DNA from: Bacteroidales bacterium
Lineage (GTDB): Bacteria > Bacteroidota > Bacteroidia > Bacteroidales > F082
Length of the DNA: 64,000 nucleotides
Assembly (NCBI GenBank): GCA_017394865.1
Contig: JAFPWT010000012.1
Location: 1-64,000 of the forward strand
Direction of reading: 5' to 3'
Shown here: one piece after another, positions 43,651 to 52,006 of the stretch
Layout of the letters: each line of letters starts with the position of its first letter
Numbering within the stretch: the stretch's first letter is position 1
Position numbers and translations under genes: made by a program
Notes under the pieces: model-generated
Told to the model about the DNA's origin: nothing
Database searches by the model: none
The model's input: only the letters and a program-made list of their open reading frames with translations

Positions 43651-44799
43651 ATGAACGAGTTCGACGACATCAGACCGTATACCGAAGAGGAAATTCCAGC
43701 AGCCGTGCAACGGCTGGCTGACAGCGAGGTGATTCCCGCCATCGCCGATTACCTCATGCCCGGCGTGCCGGCTGACGTGCTTCGAAACCGGATCAGAAAC
43801 ATTCATACGCTCAAGGAGTTTCAGCTGGGACTCTTGAAAGACGTGATCGAGACGTTGCTGAAAAAGACCACCACACAGTTCGACTGGTCGGGACTGGAGA
43901 ATATCAGTGACAAAAAGCCTTTCCTTTTCGTCTCCAACCATCGCGACATCGTCCTCGATGCCATGTTCCTGCAATACATCCTGAACGAGGCAGGGCAAAA
44001 TACCTGCCAGATCACCTTTGGCAGCAACCTCATGTCGCATCCCTTCGTGATCGACTTCGGGAAGATCAACAAGATGTTCCGTACCGAAAGGGGAGGAAGT
44101 CCAGTCGAATTTTATAATAGCATGATGCATATGTCATCATATATGCGTCATGTGATTACAGAAGTGAAAGAATCTGTCTGGATCGCCCAGCGAAACGGTC
44201 GTACCAAGAACGGTATCGACGCCACGGATCCGGCCATCGTGAAGATGTTCGGCATGAGCCGTCGTGACGACAGAGTGATATCGCTGGCTGAATTGAACAT
44301 CGTGCCGGTGGCGGTCTCTTACGAATGGGAATCGTGCGACAAGCTGAAGACCTTGGAACTGTATCTGACCAAGAAAAACGGGCATTACGAGAAGAAACCC
44401 AATGAGGATCTTAACAGCATCCTCACGGGCATCATGCAGTTCAAAGGGCATGTGCATTTCCATGTCTGTCCACGAGTGACGGAAGAGGATCTCCTTGCGC
44501 TCAACGACTGCTCGACGGGCGAGTTCTACAAGCGAGTGGCTGCGTTGATGGACAGCCGCATCAACCCTCATTTCTTCCTCCATCCCAATAACTACATTGC
44601 TCATGACTTGCGGAGTGGCACCACGGCGTATGCGGATCACTACACCGATGAGCAAAAAGCTGCTTTTGTCAAGTACATGGATTGGATGAACGACTATCCC
44701 GATATGGATCGAGGGGAATTGGAAGAGATTTTCCTGGGTATTTACGCCAACCCTGTTGACGTAGTATCTAAAAAGTCGTATTTTTGTCGCACATTATAA
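43651..44799 (+). CDS. PlsC-like glycerol-phosphate acyltransferase
   Basis: A 382-residue acyltransferase without an obvious signal. The catalytic motif is SNHRDIVLDAMF (His near 96) with five rather than four residues between His and Asp, as in other Bacteroidota proteins of this group. A second block WIAQRNGRTKNGID replaces the usual FPEGTRS. It would acylate glycerol-3-phosphate or a related lipid. Start at ATG 43651 (TTG at 43645 is possible). The last codons overlap the promoter box of the next gene. Confidence 0.82.
   Translation: MNEFDDIRPYTEEEIPAAVQRLADSEVIPAIADYLMPGVPADVLRNRIRNIHTLKEFQLGLLKDVIETLLKKTTTQFDWSGLENISDKKPFLFVSNHRDIVLDAMFLQYILNEAGQNTCQITFGSNLMSHPFVIDFGKINKMFRTERGGSPVEFYNSMMHMSSYMRHVITEVKESVWIAQRNGRTKNGIDATDPAIVKMFGMSRRDDRVISLAELNIVPVAVSYEWESCDKLKTLELYLTKKNGHYEKKPNEDLNSILTGIMQFKGHVHFHVCPRVTEEDLLALNDCSTGEFYKRVAALMDSRINPHFFLHPNNYIAHDLRSGTTAYADHYTDEQKAAFVKYMDWMNDYPDMDRGELEEIFLGIYANPVDVVSKKSYFCRTL
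44779..44786 (+). promoter_or_regulatory. Internal -7 box (TATTTTTG) before the BtrH-like gene
   Basis: TATTTTTG, 30 bp before the ATG at 44817, inside the 3' end of the acyltransferase gene. It gives the BtrH-like and gpsA-like genes a possible promoter of their own. Confidence 0.5.
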
Positions 44800-44816
44800 A
44801 GGTAAAAACAATCTCC

Positions 44817-45857
44817 ATGGTAGAGAATTTTCCAAATCCTCGGCGTAAGCACTGTGAGACCGGCACGTTCCTGAACATGCTGGAATACTACGGCTATGAG
44901 ATCAGCGAGCCGATGGCTTTTGGAATTGGATCTGGGATTTATTTCCTTTACTCGCCTTTTTTGCGGATGCGCGGCATCATCTTACCCATGCTCCGCATCA
45001 AGCCTGCCTGCATCGTTGAGAACTTTGCCGAACGGATGCATATCGGTTACCACGGCATGAGGTACGGCCGCAAGGTGAAACCAGCGATGCGCGACCTCGA
45101 CGAGCTGGTGGCACAGAATATCCCCGTCGGCGTTGTGGTGAGTGTCGCCGGCTTGACCTATTTTGGGAAAACCGTCAACGAGTCGAGGTTCAACGGTCAT
45201 GTGCTCACCGTCATAGGTAAAGAAGGCTCAAACTACATCATCGCCGACTCCGACAGCCGTCTTTTTACCGATGAGTATGTCACCATCGACGAAGAGACGA
45301 TGCGCAAGATCCGTTTTGCCCGTGGTCTCGCTGCCCCCGAAGGCCGTATGTTCTACCTCGACCCGCCTCCGGCCAACTTTGCCGAGACGGTCGACCTGAA
45401 ACCGGCGATCATCCAGGGACTTGATGAGTCATGTTACCGGATGCTGAGAATGCCACTTCCTTTTTACGGATACACAGGTCTGCATGTCTTCGCTAAGAAT
45501 CTCAAACGTTGGAAGATATATTTCTCAAGAAATCTGCGCGGTTATATCCTGCTTTGGTTCTATAGGCTGATCGAGACCGCAGGAACCGGCGGTGCAGGCT
45601 ACCGCTACATGTATTCCGACTTCTTGAAAGAGGCTGCCGGTGTGTTTGAGAGCGAAGTGCTCGACGACTGCTCGAAGATGATGGTCGAAGATGCCGATCT
45701 TTGGCGCCAGTTTTCGCTGGATTGCCGTCGCTACATGAAGACCGAGAATATGACTTTGAACGAAATGGCGGATCTCTTGGAGACCATCGGTCAGAAGGAG
45801 AAACAGATTTTCACCAAGATAGACACAGAATTCCTTAAACCCATCACCAAGAAATAA
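44817..45857 (+). CDS. BtrH N-terminal / DUF4872-type acyl-transfer protein
   Basis: A 346-residue protein with the BtrH layout: RKHCETGTFLNMLEYYG near the N-terminus (papain-like Cys in a CETGT context), GHVLTVIG with the matching His (about 130), then a helical C-terminal domain of the DUF4872 kind. BtrH transfers an acyl group from an ACP to an amino group in butirosin biosynthesis. Here it may transfer the polyene from an ACP to its final acceptor. Start set at ATG 44817; an earlier TTG would lie inside the promoter box. Confidence 0.75.
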   Translation: MVENFPNPRRKHCETGTFLNMLEYYGYEISEPMAFGIGSGIYFLYSPFLRMRGIILPMLRIKPACIVENFAERMHIGYHGMRYGRKVKPAMRDLDELVAQNIPVGVVVSVAGLTYFGKTVNESRFNGHVLTVIGKEGSNYIIADSDSRLFTDEYVTIDEETMRKIRFARGLAAPEGRMFYLDPPPANFAETVDLKPAIIQGLDESCYRMLRMPLPFYGYTGLHVFAKNLKRWKIYFSRNLRGYILLWFYRLIETAGTGGAGYRYMYSDFLKEAAGVFESEVLDDCSKMMVEDADLWRQFSLDCRRYMKTENMTLNEMADLLETIGQKEKQIFTKIDTEFLKPITKK

Positions 45858-45861
45858 CGGC

Positions 45862-46872
45862 ATGGACACGTTGATACAGAACACATCACGTTGCGCCGTC
45901 ATCGGTCACGGCAGCTGGGCTACCGCCCTCGTCAAGGTGTTGACGATGAACGAGCCCTCTGTGGGTTGGTTTGTGCACACCCCCGAAGTGCTGGAGTCGC
46001 TGCGCACCGAAGGCCGTAACTGTCGTTATCTCGCCGATGTGGAGTTCGATATGAGCCGCATCAAGCTCTCCGACGATGTGAACGAAACTGTCGCCAACGC
46101 CGATATCATTTTTCTGGTCACGCCAGCCGCCTACCTGAAGGGGTATCTCTCCGATCTGAAGGTCTCACTGAAGGACAAGATGGTGGTTTCATCCATCAAA
46201 GGTATCATCCCCGAGGAAAACCAGTTTGTCACAGATTATCTGAAGCAGCATTACGGGTTGTCGGGCGGACAGGTGTGCTTCATCGGGGGACCGACCCATG
46301 CCGAGGAAGTGGGCCATGGACGGCTCACTTACATGACTTTGGCTTGCTCCATTCCGAGCAGGGCTCGTATCGTGGGTGAGAAACTGAAGACGCCATTCCT
46401 CAGGATGAACTACGTAAGGAACATGCGTTACCTGGAGCGCTCCGCCGTGCTGAAAAACATCTACGCCGTCATGGTGGGCATGGCTGTGGGCATGGGCTAT
46501 GGCGACAACTTCATCTCCGTATTGGTGTCGAACTGCATCAAGGAGATGTATTTCCTGCTGGATCCCCAGAGCGTCAACGACCTCACCAAGTTCGACCCGT
46601 CCAATTTCTTTGGCGACCTCTTGGTGTCGTGCTACTCGAGCCATAGCCGCAACCGCCAGCTGGGCATGCTGATCGGACGAGGCAATACGGTGAAGACCGC
46701 CCTCAACGAGATGACCATGGTGGCCGAAGGTTATTTCGCTTCGGCAATGCTGCCTTTCCTCTCGAAAGAACAACAGGCACAACTGCCTATCGCCATGACC
46801 GCTTATCAAGTGCTGCATCAGGATAAGCAGGCTCGTAAGGCCATGAAAGAATTGGAAAGCTTGTTACTTTAA
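45862..46872 (+). CDS. gpsA: NAD(P)H-dependent glycerol-3-phosphate dehydrogenase
   Basis: A 336-residue GpsA-type enzyme, reducing dihydroxyacetone phosphate to sn-glycerol-3-phosphate. The nucleotide motif is CAVIGHGSWATALVKVL, followed by SSIKGIIPEE, GGPTHAEEV and the catalytic Lys in SAVLKNIYAVMVGMA. It is the last gene of the plus-strand run, five bases after the BtrH-like gene. Its place in a pigment cluster suggests a dedicated supply of glycerol-3-phosphate, although it could equally be the cell's only housekeeping copy. It meets the convergent enoyl-CoA hydratase gene three bases after its stop. Confidence 0.92.
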   Translation: MDTLIQNTSRCAVIGHGSWATALVKVLTMNEPSVGWFVHTPEVLESLRTEGRNCRYLADVEFDMSRIKLSDDVNETVANADIIFLVTPAAYLKGYLSDLKVSLKDKMVVSSIKGIIPEENQFVTDYLKQHYGLSGGQVCFIGGPTHAEEVGHGRLTYMTLACSIPSRARIVGEKLKTPFLRMNYVRNMRYLERSAVLKNIYAVMVGMAVGMGYGDNFISVLVSNCIKEMYFLLDPQSVNDLTKFDPSNFFGDLLVSCYSSHSRNRQLGMLIGRGNTVKTALNEMTMVAEGYFASAMLPFLSKEQQAQLPIAMTAYQVLHQDKQARKAMKELESLLL

Positions 46873-46875
46873 TGC

Positions 46876-47643
46876 TTATTTCTCGAAAAACTTAGCCATG
46901 CCTTCCTGTCCGGCTTCGGAGATGCGTTGGTTGGCGATGATGACTGAGGTCTGATGAAATATCGGATCCATGGGGTCGCTGCTACCGTCCACCAGGCGGA
47001 GCAGTCGCTTGCATTCAGCGACAGCATAGGGTGAGGCATTCATGAAATGCTCGATATATTGCCGCTCCATGTCGATGAGTCGCGATGCTTCGACCACAGT
47101 GTTCACTAAACGGAAACGCAGGGCCTCATCGGCGTAAAACAGTCGCCCGGTGAGCATCAGTTCTTTAGCGGCGGTGTGCCCGATGCGGCGTACCACAAAA
47201 GGCGAGATGGTAGCTGGCGTGATGCCTAGCCGCACCTCGGAAAAAGCGAATTTGGTGTTCTCATCCGCGATGACGATATCGGAGGCAGCCACGATGCCGT
47301 TGGCACCGCCGATGCAGGCACCGTGGACCACGGTGATGACGGCCTTGTCGCAGAAATAGATGGTCTGAAACAGCTTCGAGAGCTTCTCAGCATCGGTAAC
47401 GTTCTCCTCATGGCTGTACCCCGCCATGTCTTTCATATAAGCTAAGTCGGCGCCGGCGCAGAAGGCCTTGCCGTTGCCTTTGAGGATGATGACACGGATG
47501 TCGTCGCGGCTGCCAAGCCATCCGAAAGCCTCGGTGAGCTCGTGAATCATCAAAGGATTCAAAGCATTACGCACCTCGGGACGGTCGAGGTTGATCCACG
47601 CCATGCTTTCTCCCAACTGTATTTTGATAGTCTTGAATTCCAT
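46876..47643 (-). CDS. Enoyl-CoA hydratase family, methylglutaconyl-CoA hydratase-like
   Basis: A 255-residue crotonase. FCAGADLAYMKDMAGYSHEE, VHGACIGGANGIVAASDIVIA, FAFSEVRLGITPATISPFVVRRIG and LMLTGRLFYADEAL match LiuC-type 3-methylglutaconyl-CoA hydratases of leucine breakdown better than generic crotonases. The oxyanion-hole segments and the Glu of FSEVRLG are present. Start placed at the ATG at 47643 (MEFKTIKIQLG); an upstream extension reads into the neighbouring gene and is not protein-like. A -7-like box GATTTTTG lies at 47648-47655 (minus). Confidence 0.83.
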   Translation of the reverse strand: MEFKTIKIQLGESMAWINLDRPEVRNALNPLMIHELTEAFGWLGSRDDIRVIILKGNGKAFCAGADLAYMKDMAGYSHEENVTDAEKLSKLFQTIYFCDKAVITVVHGACIGGANGIVAASDIVIADENTKFAFSEVRLGITPATISPFVVRRIGHTAAKELMLTGRLFYADEALRFRLVNTVVEASRLIDMERQYIEHFMNASPYAVAECKRLLRLVDGSSDPMDPIFHQTSVIIANQRISEAGQEGMAKFFEK

Positions 47644-47742
47644 GTCGCAAAAATCGGAAATTTTGTCAGAAAACACACTTATTTCGAAAAAAATCTTTTC
47701 CTTTGCATAAGATTTGCCGTTTGGCGGAGAAACATTTCGCTT

Positions 47743-48198
47743 ATGGAAGATGAGAATTTCAGAAAGGAACTGGAGGAGCTCTTCAGGCTCTTCAAACGTT
47801 TGATCGAAAAAGAGTCGGTTGAAGGGATGTCGGACATGGATCCCCAGCAGATGGAGCAACTCAAAGCCTTCATGGCTCAGTTCGAGGATGTGAAAGATAA
47901 ACTTCAGATCGAGATGATCCCTGTGGATCCATTCTCTAAAATGATGGTTTCCAGCTTGGTGCAACAGCTTCGTGAGCAACTAGGACCGGAAGATGATGTG
48001 GCCCCGCAGGAGACGATAGATGACCTTCTGAACCGTCGTGAGACCGAGCTCCAAGCCCTCTCTGATGCATCGCAACGGTACCAATCGCTTATTGAGACCA
48101 TCGACGAACAGCTGAAAAACCCCGAGCTCAGTGATGCCGAAATCGACATGCTGCTCGACAAACGCTCCCAAATTTCCGCCAAAATGACAAAGGTTTGA
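47743..48198 (+). CDS. Small coiled-coil protein of unknown function
   Basis: A 151-residue charged protein, largely helical (KELEELFRLFKRLIEKES, MEQLKAFMAQFEDVKDKLQI, then the repeated-Leu C-terminal part). No signal peptide or membrane segment, and no recognised family. The start is the ATG at 47743, because the longer reading frame upstream overlaps the divergent hydratase gene. Possibly cytoplasmic. Confidence 0.65.
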   Translation: MEDENFRKELEELFRLFKRLIEKESVEGMSDMDPQQMEQLKAFMAQFEDVKDKLQIEMIPVDPFSKMMVSSLVQQLREQLGPEDDVAPQETIDDLLNRRETELQALSDASQRYQSLIETIDEQLKNPELSDAEIDMLLDKRSQISAKMTKV

Positions 48199-48208
48199 AA
48201 TATATTCC

Positions 48209-48216
48209 TAACTTTG
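48209..48216 (+). promoter_or_regulatory. -7 box (TAACTTTG) for the 48241 outer-membrane protein gene
   Basis: Match to TAnnTTTG, 25 bp before the ATG at 48241, directly after the stop of the coiled-coil protein gene. Confidence 0.5.
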
Positions 48217-48240
48217 CCGTTTCCAATAAAGCAACCACAC

Positions 48241-48930
48241 ATGACTATGAAGCGAATTCTTTTTACTCTGGCCGCGCTGATGATAGCCACCTGCGCCTCT
48301 GCCCAGCTCATCGCCAACAAGACAGATAATAGATTCACCGTCAATCTCGATTTTTTCAACGACTTTCAGCTCAACCCCTCCGAGAACTGGGATGCCCGTA
48401 TGCTCAACCAGGGCTTCAGCTGTGCCTTGACCTACAACTTCCCGCTCGCTGAGAGCAAGAAACATACCGTCAGCATCGGTCTGGGCTACTCGGGCCACAA
48501 CTACTTCTCCTATACAAGGATCAACGACCCTTATACAAGCGACATGTTTGAGTATACGCAATACCGTCCCGATGGTGAGAAAGTGGATGGCTTCAAGCGT
48601 TATAAGGTAAACTGTAATTACCTTGAAATACCTTTCGAACTGCGCTTCCGCATCAAGGATGCCTGGAAGATCGGTGTGGGCTTCAAAGTCGGTTATAATG
48701 TGATGTCCAAGACCAAATTCGTTGGCAACAACGACGATGGCGTCCGTATCCACGAGAAGCTTTGCTATATCAAAAACGTAGAGGATATCGCCTATTGGGC
48801 CACCCTCCGTTTCGGTTACAAATGGGTGAACCTTTACGGCGCTGTCCAGCTGTCGCCGGTCTTTACCGTGGGACACGAAGCCCCGACCTTCCTGCCTCTG
48901 ACAGTGGGCCTTACCTTTGCGCCGTTCTAA
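48241..48930 (+). CDS. Outer-membrane beta-barrel protein
   Basis: A 229-residue protein. The signal peptide (MTMKRILFTLAALMIATCASAQ) is followed by amphipathic strands (FTVNLDFFNDFQL, CALTYNF, HTVSIGLGYSGHNYF, CNYLEIPFELRFRI, WKIGVGFKVGYNVM) and a terminal Phe (TVGLTFAPF). This is typical of small Bacteroidota porin-like barrels (PorT-like beta-barrel family). Function unknown. The gene is convergent with the 48927 gene and their ends overlap by four bases. Confidence 0.75.
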   Translation: MTMKRILFTLAALMIATCASAQLIANKTDNRFTVNLDFFNDFQLNPSENWDARMLNQGFSCALTYNFPLAESKKHTVSIGLGYSGHNYFSYTRINDPYTSDMFEYTQYRPDGEKVDGFKRYKVNCNYLEIPFELRFRIKDAWKIGVGFKVGYNVMSKTKFVGNNDDGVRIHEKLCYIKNVEDIAYWATLRFGYKWVNLYGAVQLSPVFTVGHEAPTFLPLTVGLTFAPF

Positions 48931-49571
48931 TTGGCGTGGATGATGGTGTAAACCACCGTGGCCTGCAAAGCAATGTTATAATAATGGTACCATGAGAACA
49001 CCGGCGCCTCGGGATGGAGGCGGCAGGGTGTGATGCTGTTCATGCTCCTGATGTTGAATCCCAGTCGATCGTTGACGTCGAACTGTATGCCGATATTGCC
49101 AGTGGCGGAGAACAACAGCCACGAGCTATTGTCGAAATTGTCCTCGAAGTTGGCCGATTGAGTGCCGCGGATCAAGAAATCACCACTGAGGCCAAATTCC
49201 AAAGTGATGAAATCCAATATTTTACCGTTGATATGGAGTTTCGAGAGGTCATAGCGAAGCATGACTGGGAACTCCACATAATGTAATCGGATATTCATGG
49301 GGTTCAACCCGTAATCCACCTCGTCGGTGCTGGAATGGGATCCAAAAAGCGAGTATTTCAGCTCCATCTGCCATGAGAGCGGCCCGTCGGAGGGGATGCG
49401 CGCAAAAGCACCGGCAGTGCAGCCTAGCTGATGGAATCCGGCATAGCCGTCGCCATCGATTTGTGAAACCACAGGACCCGCGATAAGGCCGCCGTCGAAG
49501 CTTTGTGCATGTAAGCCGATGCTTGTGGAGATTAATGTGACTGCGAAAATGAAGGTGAGGATTCTTTTCAT
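48927..49571 (-). CDS. Outer-membrane beta-barrel protein (PorT-like)
   Basis: A 214-residue protein with a signal peptide (about 1-22, ending GLHAQ) followed by barrel strands: FDGGLIAGPVVSQIDGDGYAG, WQMELKYSLFG, RLHYVEFPVMLRYDL, LGFNIRSMNSITPC. The FPVMLRYDL strand is characteristic of the outer-membrane beta-barrel family common in Bacteroidota. Its start overlaps the stop of the lytic transglycosylase gene by four bases, so the two are co-transcribed. Confidence 0.8.
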   Translation of the reverse strand: MKRILTFIFAVTLISTSIGLHAQSFDGGLIAGPVVSQIDGDGYAGFHQLGCTAGAFARIPSDGPLSWQMELKYSLFGSHSSTDEVDYGLNPMNIRLHYVEFPVMLRYDLSKLHINGKILDFITLEFGLSGDFLIRGTQSANFEDNFDNSSWLLFSATGNIGIQFDVNDRLGFNIRSMNSITPCRLHPEAPVFSWYHYYNIALQATVVYTIIHAN

Positions 49572-50623
49572 TCGATGAGGTTTTTGTAGTATGAATAGCG
49601 TTTGGTGACTTCTCTTACGAAGAAATAGGTTTGTTTCGTGGTGTGGTACTCCACGTTATCCGTCCAAATATCCGGGTCTTTTCCACGCTTTCCGGCGCGA
49701 TGCCGAGCTTTAAGCACATGGCCCATCCCGGCGTTGTAAGAGGCAAGGATAAAGTTGATCCGCTCGATGCTGTCGGTGATGCTCTCGGGCAGATCGCAGT
49801 TGAAGCGATTCAACACTTTGACGCCTGCCGCCAGCTGTGCCTCGACGGGAGAGTCGTAGCTGATGCCGTATTTCTGCATGGTGACAGGCATGAGCTGCAT
49901 CAAACCGAAGGCACCTCGCTCACTCATCAGATTGGGCTTGAAGTGTGACTCTTGATAAATGATCGAGGCCAGCAACCTCCAATCCCAACCATTTTTTTCG
50001 GCTTCTGCCTTGATGAGGTTGTCATAGTGGCTGATGTGGTCGGTGCTCAGAAAAGCAGGATCGTTTCTGGGCTTGCTGCCGTGATGATAACGGTAGTAAG
50101 CCTTTCGCATCTGGCTCGCCTTAAAATCATCGAGCCACTCCTGGATGGCGGTCTGGAAACTGGTATCGGCATCACGGTCGAGGATGACCCAGGCAAAGAT
50201 GCTTTCGGTTTTCACCGGTGGCTCGATGGGGATGACAATGAAACAGCTGTCGACGGCCAAAGTGTCGAAAGACCCAGCAAAGAGGTCTATCTTACGCTCT
50301 TTCAAAAGGTTGAGACACTCTTCGAGGCTGTCGTTGACGCTCAGCTGGAGGTCTACTCCCAGCAGTTCGCTAAAATCGTCGAGCAGTTCAAAATGAAACC
50401 CAGCCGGATGTCCGTCGTAGAGACGGAAGTTGACGAGCCTGTTGTTGGTGATGGCCACCAGTGTGCCGTTTTCTTCGAGGCGCTCCGTGGCCGACAGGGT
50501 GTCAACGATTTGTTCTTCCACTTCAACGACCTCTTCTTCTGGCTCAACAGGCGTAGTGGATTGGCACGAGACCATTGCCAATATGCAGCTCAGACAGAGG
50601 AAAAAGTGTAAAAACGATTTCAT
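49568..50623 (-). CDS. MltF-like lytic transglycosylase lipoprotein
   Basis: A 351-residue lipoprotein with lipobox Cys (LAMVSCQS, about residue 20). An N-terminal periplasmic substrate-binding-like domain (NGTLVAITNNRLVNFRLYDG, FAGSFDTLAVDSC) is followed by a C-terminal SLT domain. The catalytic Glu is in SIIYQESHFKPN, with GAFGLMQLMP and the AYNAG-like SYNAGMGHVL. It cleaves peptidoglycan glycan strands non-hydrolytically. Start at the ATG giving MKSFLHFFLCLSC; an ATG seven codons earlier is possible. Confidence 0.9.
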   Translation of the reverse strand: MKSFLHFFLCLSCILAMVSCQSTTPVEPEEEVVEVEEQIVDTLSATERLEENGTLVAITNNRLVNFRLYDGHPAGFHFELLDDFSELLGVDLQLSVNDSLEECLNLLKERKIDLFAGSFDTLAVDSCFIVIPIEPPVKTESIFAWVILDRDADTSFQTAIQEWLDDFKASQMRKAYYRYHHGSKPRNDPAFLSTDHISHYDNLIKAEAEKNGWDWRLLASIIYQESHFKPNLMSERGAFGLMQLMPVTMQKYGISYDSPVEAQLAAGVKVLNRFNCDLPESITDSIERINFILASYNAGMGHVLKARHRAGKRGKDPDIWTDNVEYHTTKQTYFFVREVTKRYSYYKNLIE

Positions 50624-50662
50624 ACAGCATGAATTATGGGTCAAAATTACGGAAATTTTTTG

Positions 50663-50670
50663 TAATATTG
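50663..50670 (+). promoter_or_regulatory. -7-like box (TAATATTG) for the 50691 acyltransferase gene
   Basis: One mismatch to TAnnTTTG, 21 bp before the ATG at 50691, in the short divergent region with the transglycosylase gene. Confidence 0.35.
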
Positions 50671-50690
50671 CATTTTCTATTTTGGGACTT

Positions 50691-51977
50691 ATGGCTAAGA
50701 TTCAAGATAACAACATTTTATACACCTTTTTGCGCCCCTATGTGGATTTCTGCTCAAGGACTTCGTACCGTCGTTTTGAGGTGCACGGCCAGGAGAATCT
50801 CCCCAAGGACGGTGCCTTGATTTACGGCATCAACCACTCGAACACGCTGATGGACGCCCTGGTGGTGTTGGCGACCAGTCATCATAAGAAGGTTTTCATG
50901 GCTCGTGGCGACATTTTCTCAAATCCCACAGTGGCCAAAATCTTGAAGTTCACCCGTATCCTTCCTTTGTTTAGAATTCGCAATGGCGTGGCGGCGGTGC
51001 GTAACAACACCGATTCCATCGAGCAAGCCGTCGACGTGGTGCACGACAAAGTAGGTCTGTACCTTTTCCCCGAGGGCCGTCACCGTACCAAGCATTCGCT
51101 GCTCCAGTTGAGCAAGGGTATCTTTCATATCGCCATGGACTCCAACAAGGAATTTGGCGATGAGCGGCCCATCTACATCGTTCCGGTGGGCATTGAATAT
51201 GGCGACTATTTCCGGTACCGCTCCACCTGTATGGTGAACTTCGGCGAAGCCATTAATGTGACGGACTTCATCAAGAACAGTACCGAGGAAAACGATGCGG
51301 TGCTGATGAACCAGCTGCGTGAGATGCTATGGGAAAGAATCTCCAAGCTGATCACATTCATCCCCGATGATGAGGACTACGATGCTACTTGGGAGATCGT
51401 GAAGATGAAGAACGAGAAACGGGTAGGGGGGCTTTATAAGAAGATGCTCCGCAACCGTGCCACGGTGGAGAAGGTTGAACAGTACAAGCAAGCGCACCCC
51501 GAGGAGGCTAAGGCTTTGTTTGATAAGGTGAAGACCTTTGCAAAACACAGGGTTCAGCAGAAGATCTCGGTCACCTCAACGGCCAAGAAATATCCTTTGC
51601 TGAACTCATTGTGGAAGATCTTGCTGGCTGTGATCGGCTTACCGTATTTCATTGCTTCGTCAGCGGTGAACCTTATCATCTGGGTGCTTGCGTTGGTGAT
51701 AAAATCGCGGCTGAAGGACAAGGCTTTCAGCAATACGGTCTGCTTCGGCAGTAAATTTTTGCTATCACCGTTGGTGTTCATCGGCGGTACCATAGCCCTC
51801 TTTTGCACGGTGCCATGGTATTGGGCTTTGGGCGGCATGGTGCTGCTGTTCTTCTCGTATGATTTCTGGTACGACTACCAAGAGCTGGTACGCCGCATGG
51901 TGTCCGACATCCGCTGGGCGTTTAAAGGCAAGCTGAGGAAAGAGTACAAGAGCCTAGGTCTTAATGAACTCTTCTGA
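50691..51977 (+). CDS. PlsC-type 1-acylglycerol-3-phosphate acyltransferase
   Basis: A 428-residue membrane acyltransferase. GINHSNTLMDALV (His near 49, five residues before Asp) and LFPEGRHRTKHSLL are the two catalytic blocks. Two or three hydrophobic segments follow near residues 300-390. It probably adds the second acyl chain in phospholipid synthesis. Start at ATG 50691, because the frame upstream runs through the divergent transglycosylase gene. Convergent with the 52004 gene; the gap is filled by a heptad repeat. Confidence 0.85.
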   Translation: MAKIQDNNILYTFLRPYVDFCSRTSYRRFEVHGQENLPKDGALIYGINHSNTLMDALVVLATSHHKKVFMARGDIFSNPTVAKILKFTRILPLFRIRNGVAAVRNNTDSIEQAVDVVHDKVGLYLFPEGRHRTKHSLLQLSKGIFHIAMDSNKEFGDERPIYIVPVGIEYGDYFRYRSTCMVNFGEAINVTDFIKNSTEENDAVLMNQLREMLWERISKLITFIPDDEDYDATWEIVKMKNEKRVGGLYKKMLRNRATVEKVEQYKQAHPEEAKALFDKVKTFAKHRVQQKISVTSTAKKYPLLNSLWKILLAVIGLPYFIASSAVNLIIWVLALVIKSRLKDKAFSNTVCFGSKFLLSPLVFIGGTIALFCTVPWYWALGGMVLLFFSYDFWYDYQELVRRMVSDIRWAFKGKLRKEYKSLGLNELF

Positions 51978-52006
51978 CTTCTTCCTTCTGACTTCTGTCT
52001 TCTTTA
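51969..52006. repeat. Heptanucleotide repeat between convergent genes
   Basis: CTTCTGA, CTTCTTC, CTTCTGA, CTTCTGT, CTTCTTT with period 7 occupy the gap and touch both stop codons. The unit differs from the AACTTTT type, but length and period are the same. Confidence 0.65.

Noticed and set aside
47542..47742. 67-residue N-terminal extension of the coiled-coil protein
   Set aside because: It overlaps the divergent hydratase gene and is its antisense shadow; the internal ATG at 47743 starts the charged helical protein.
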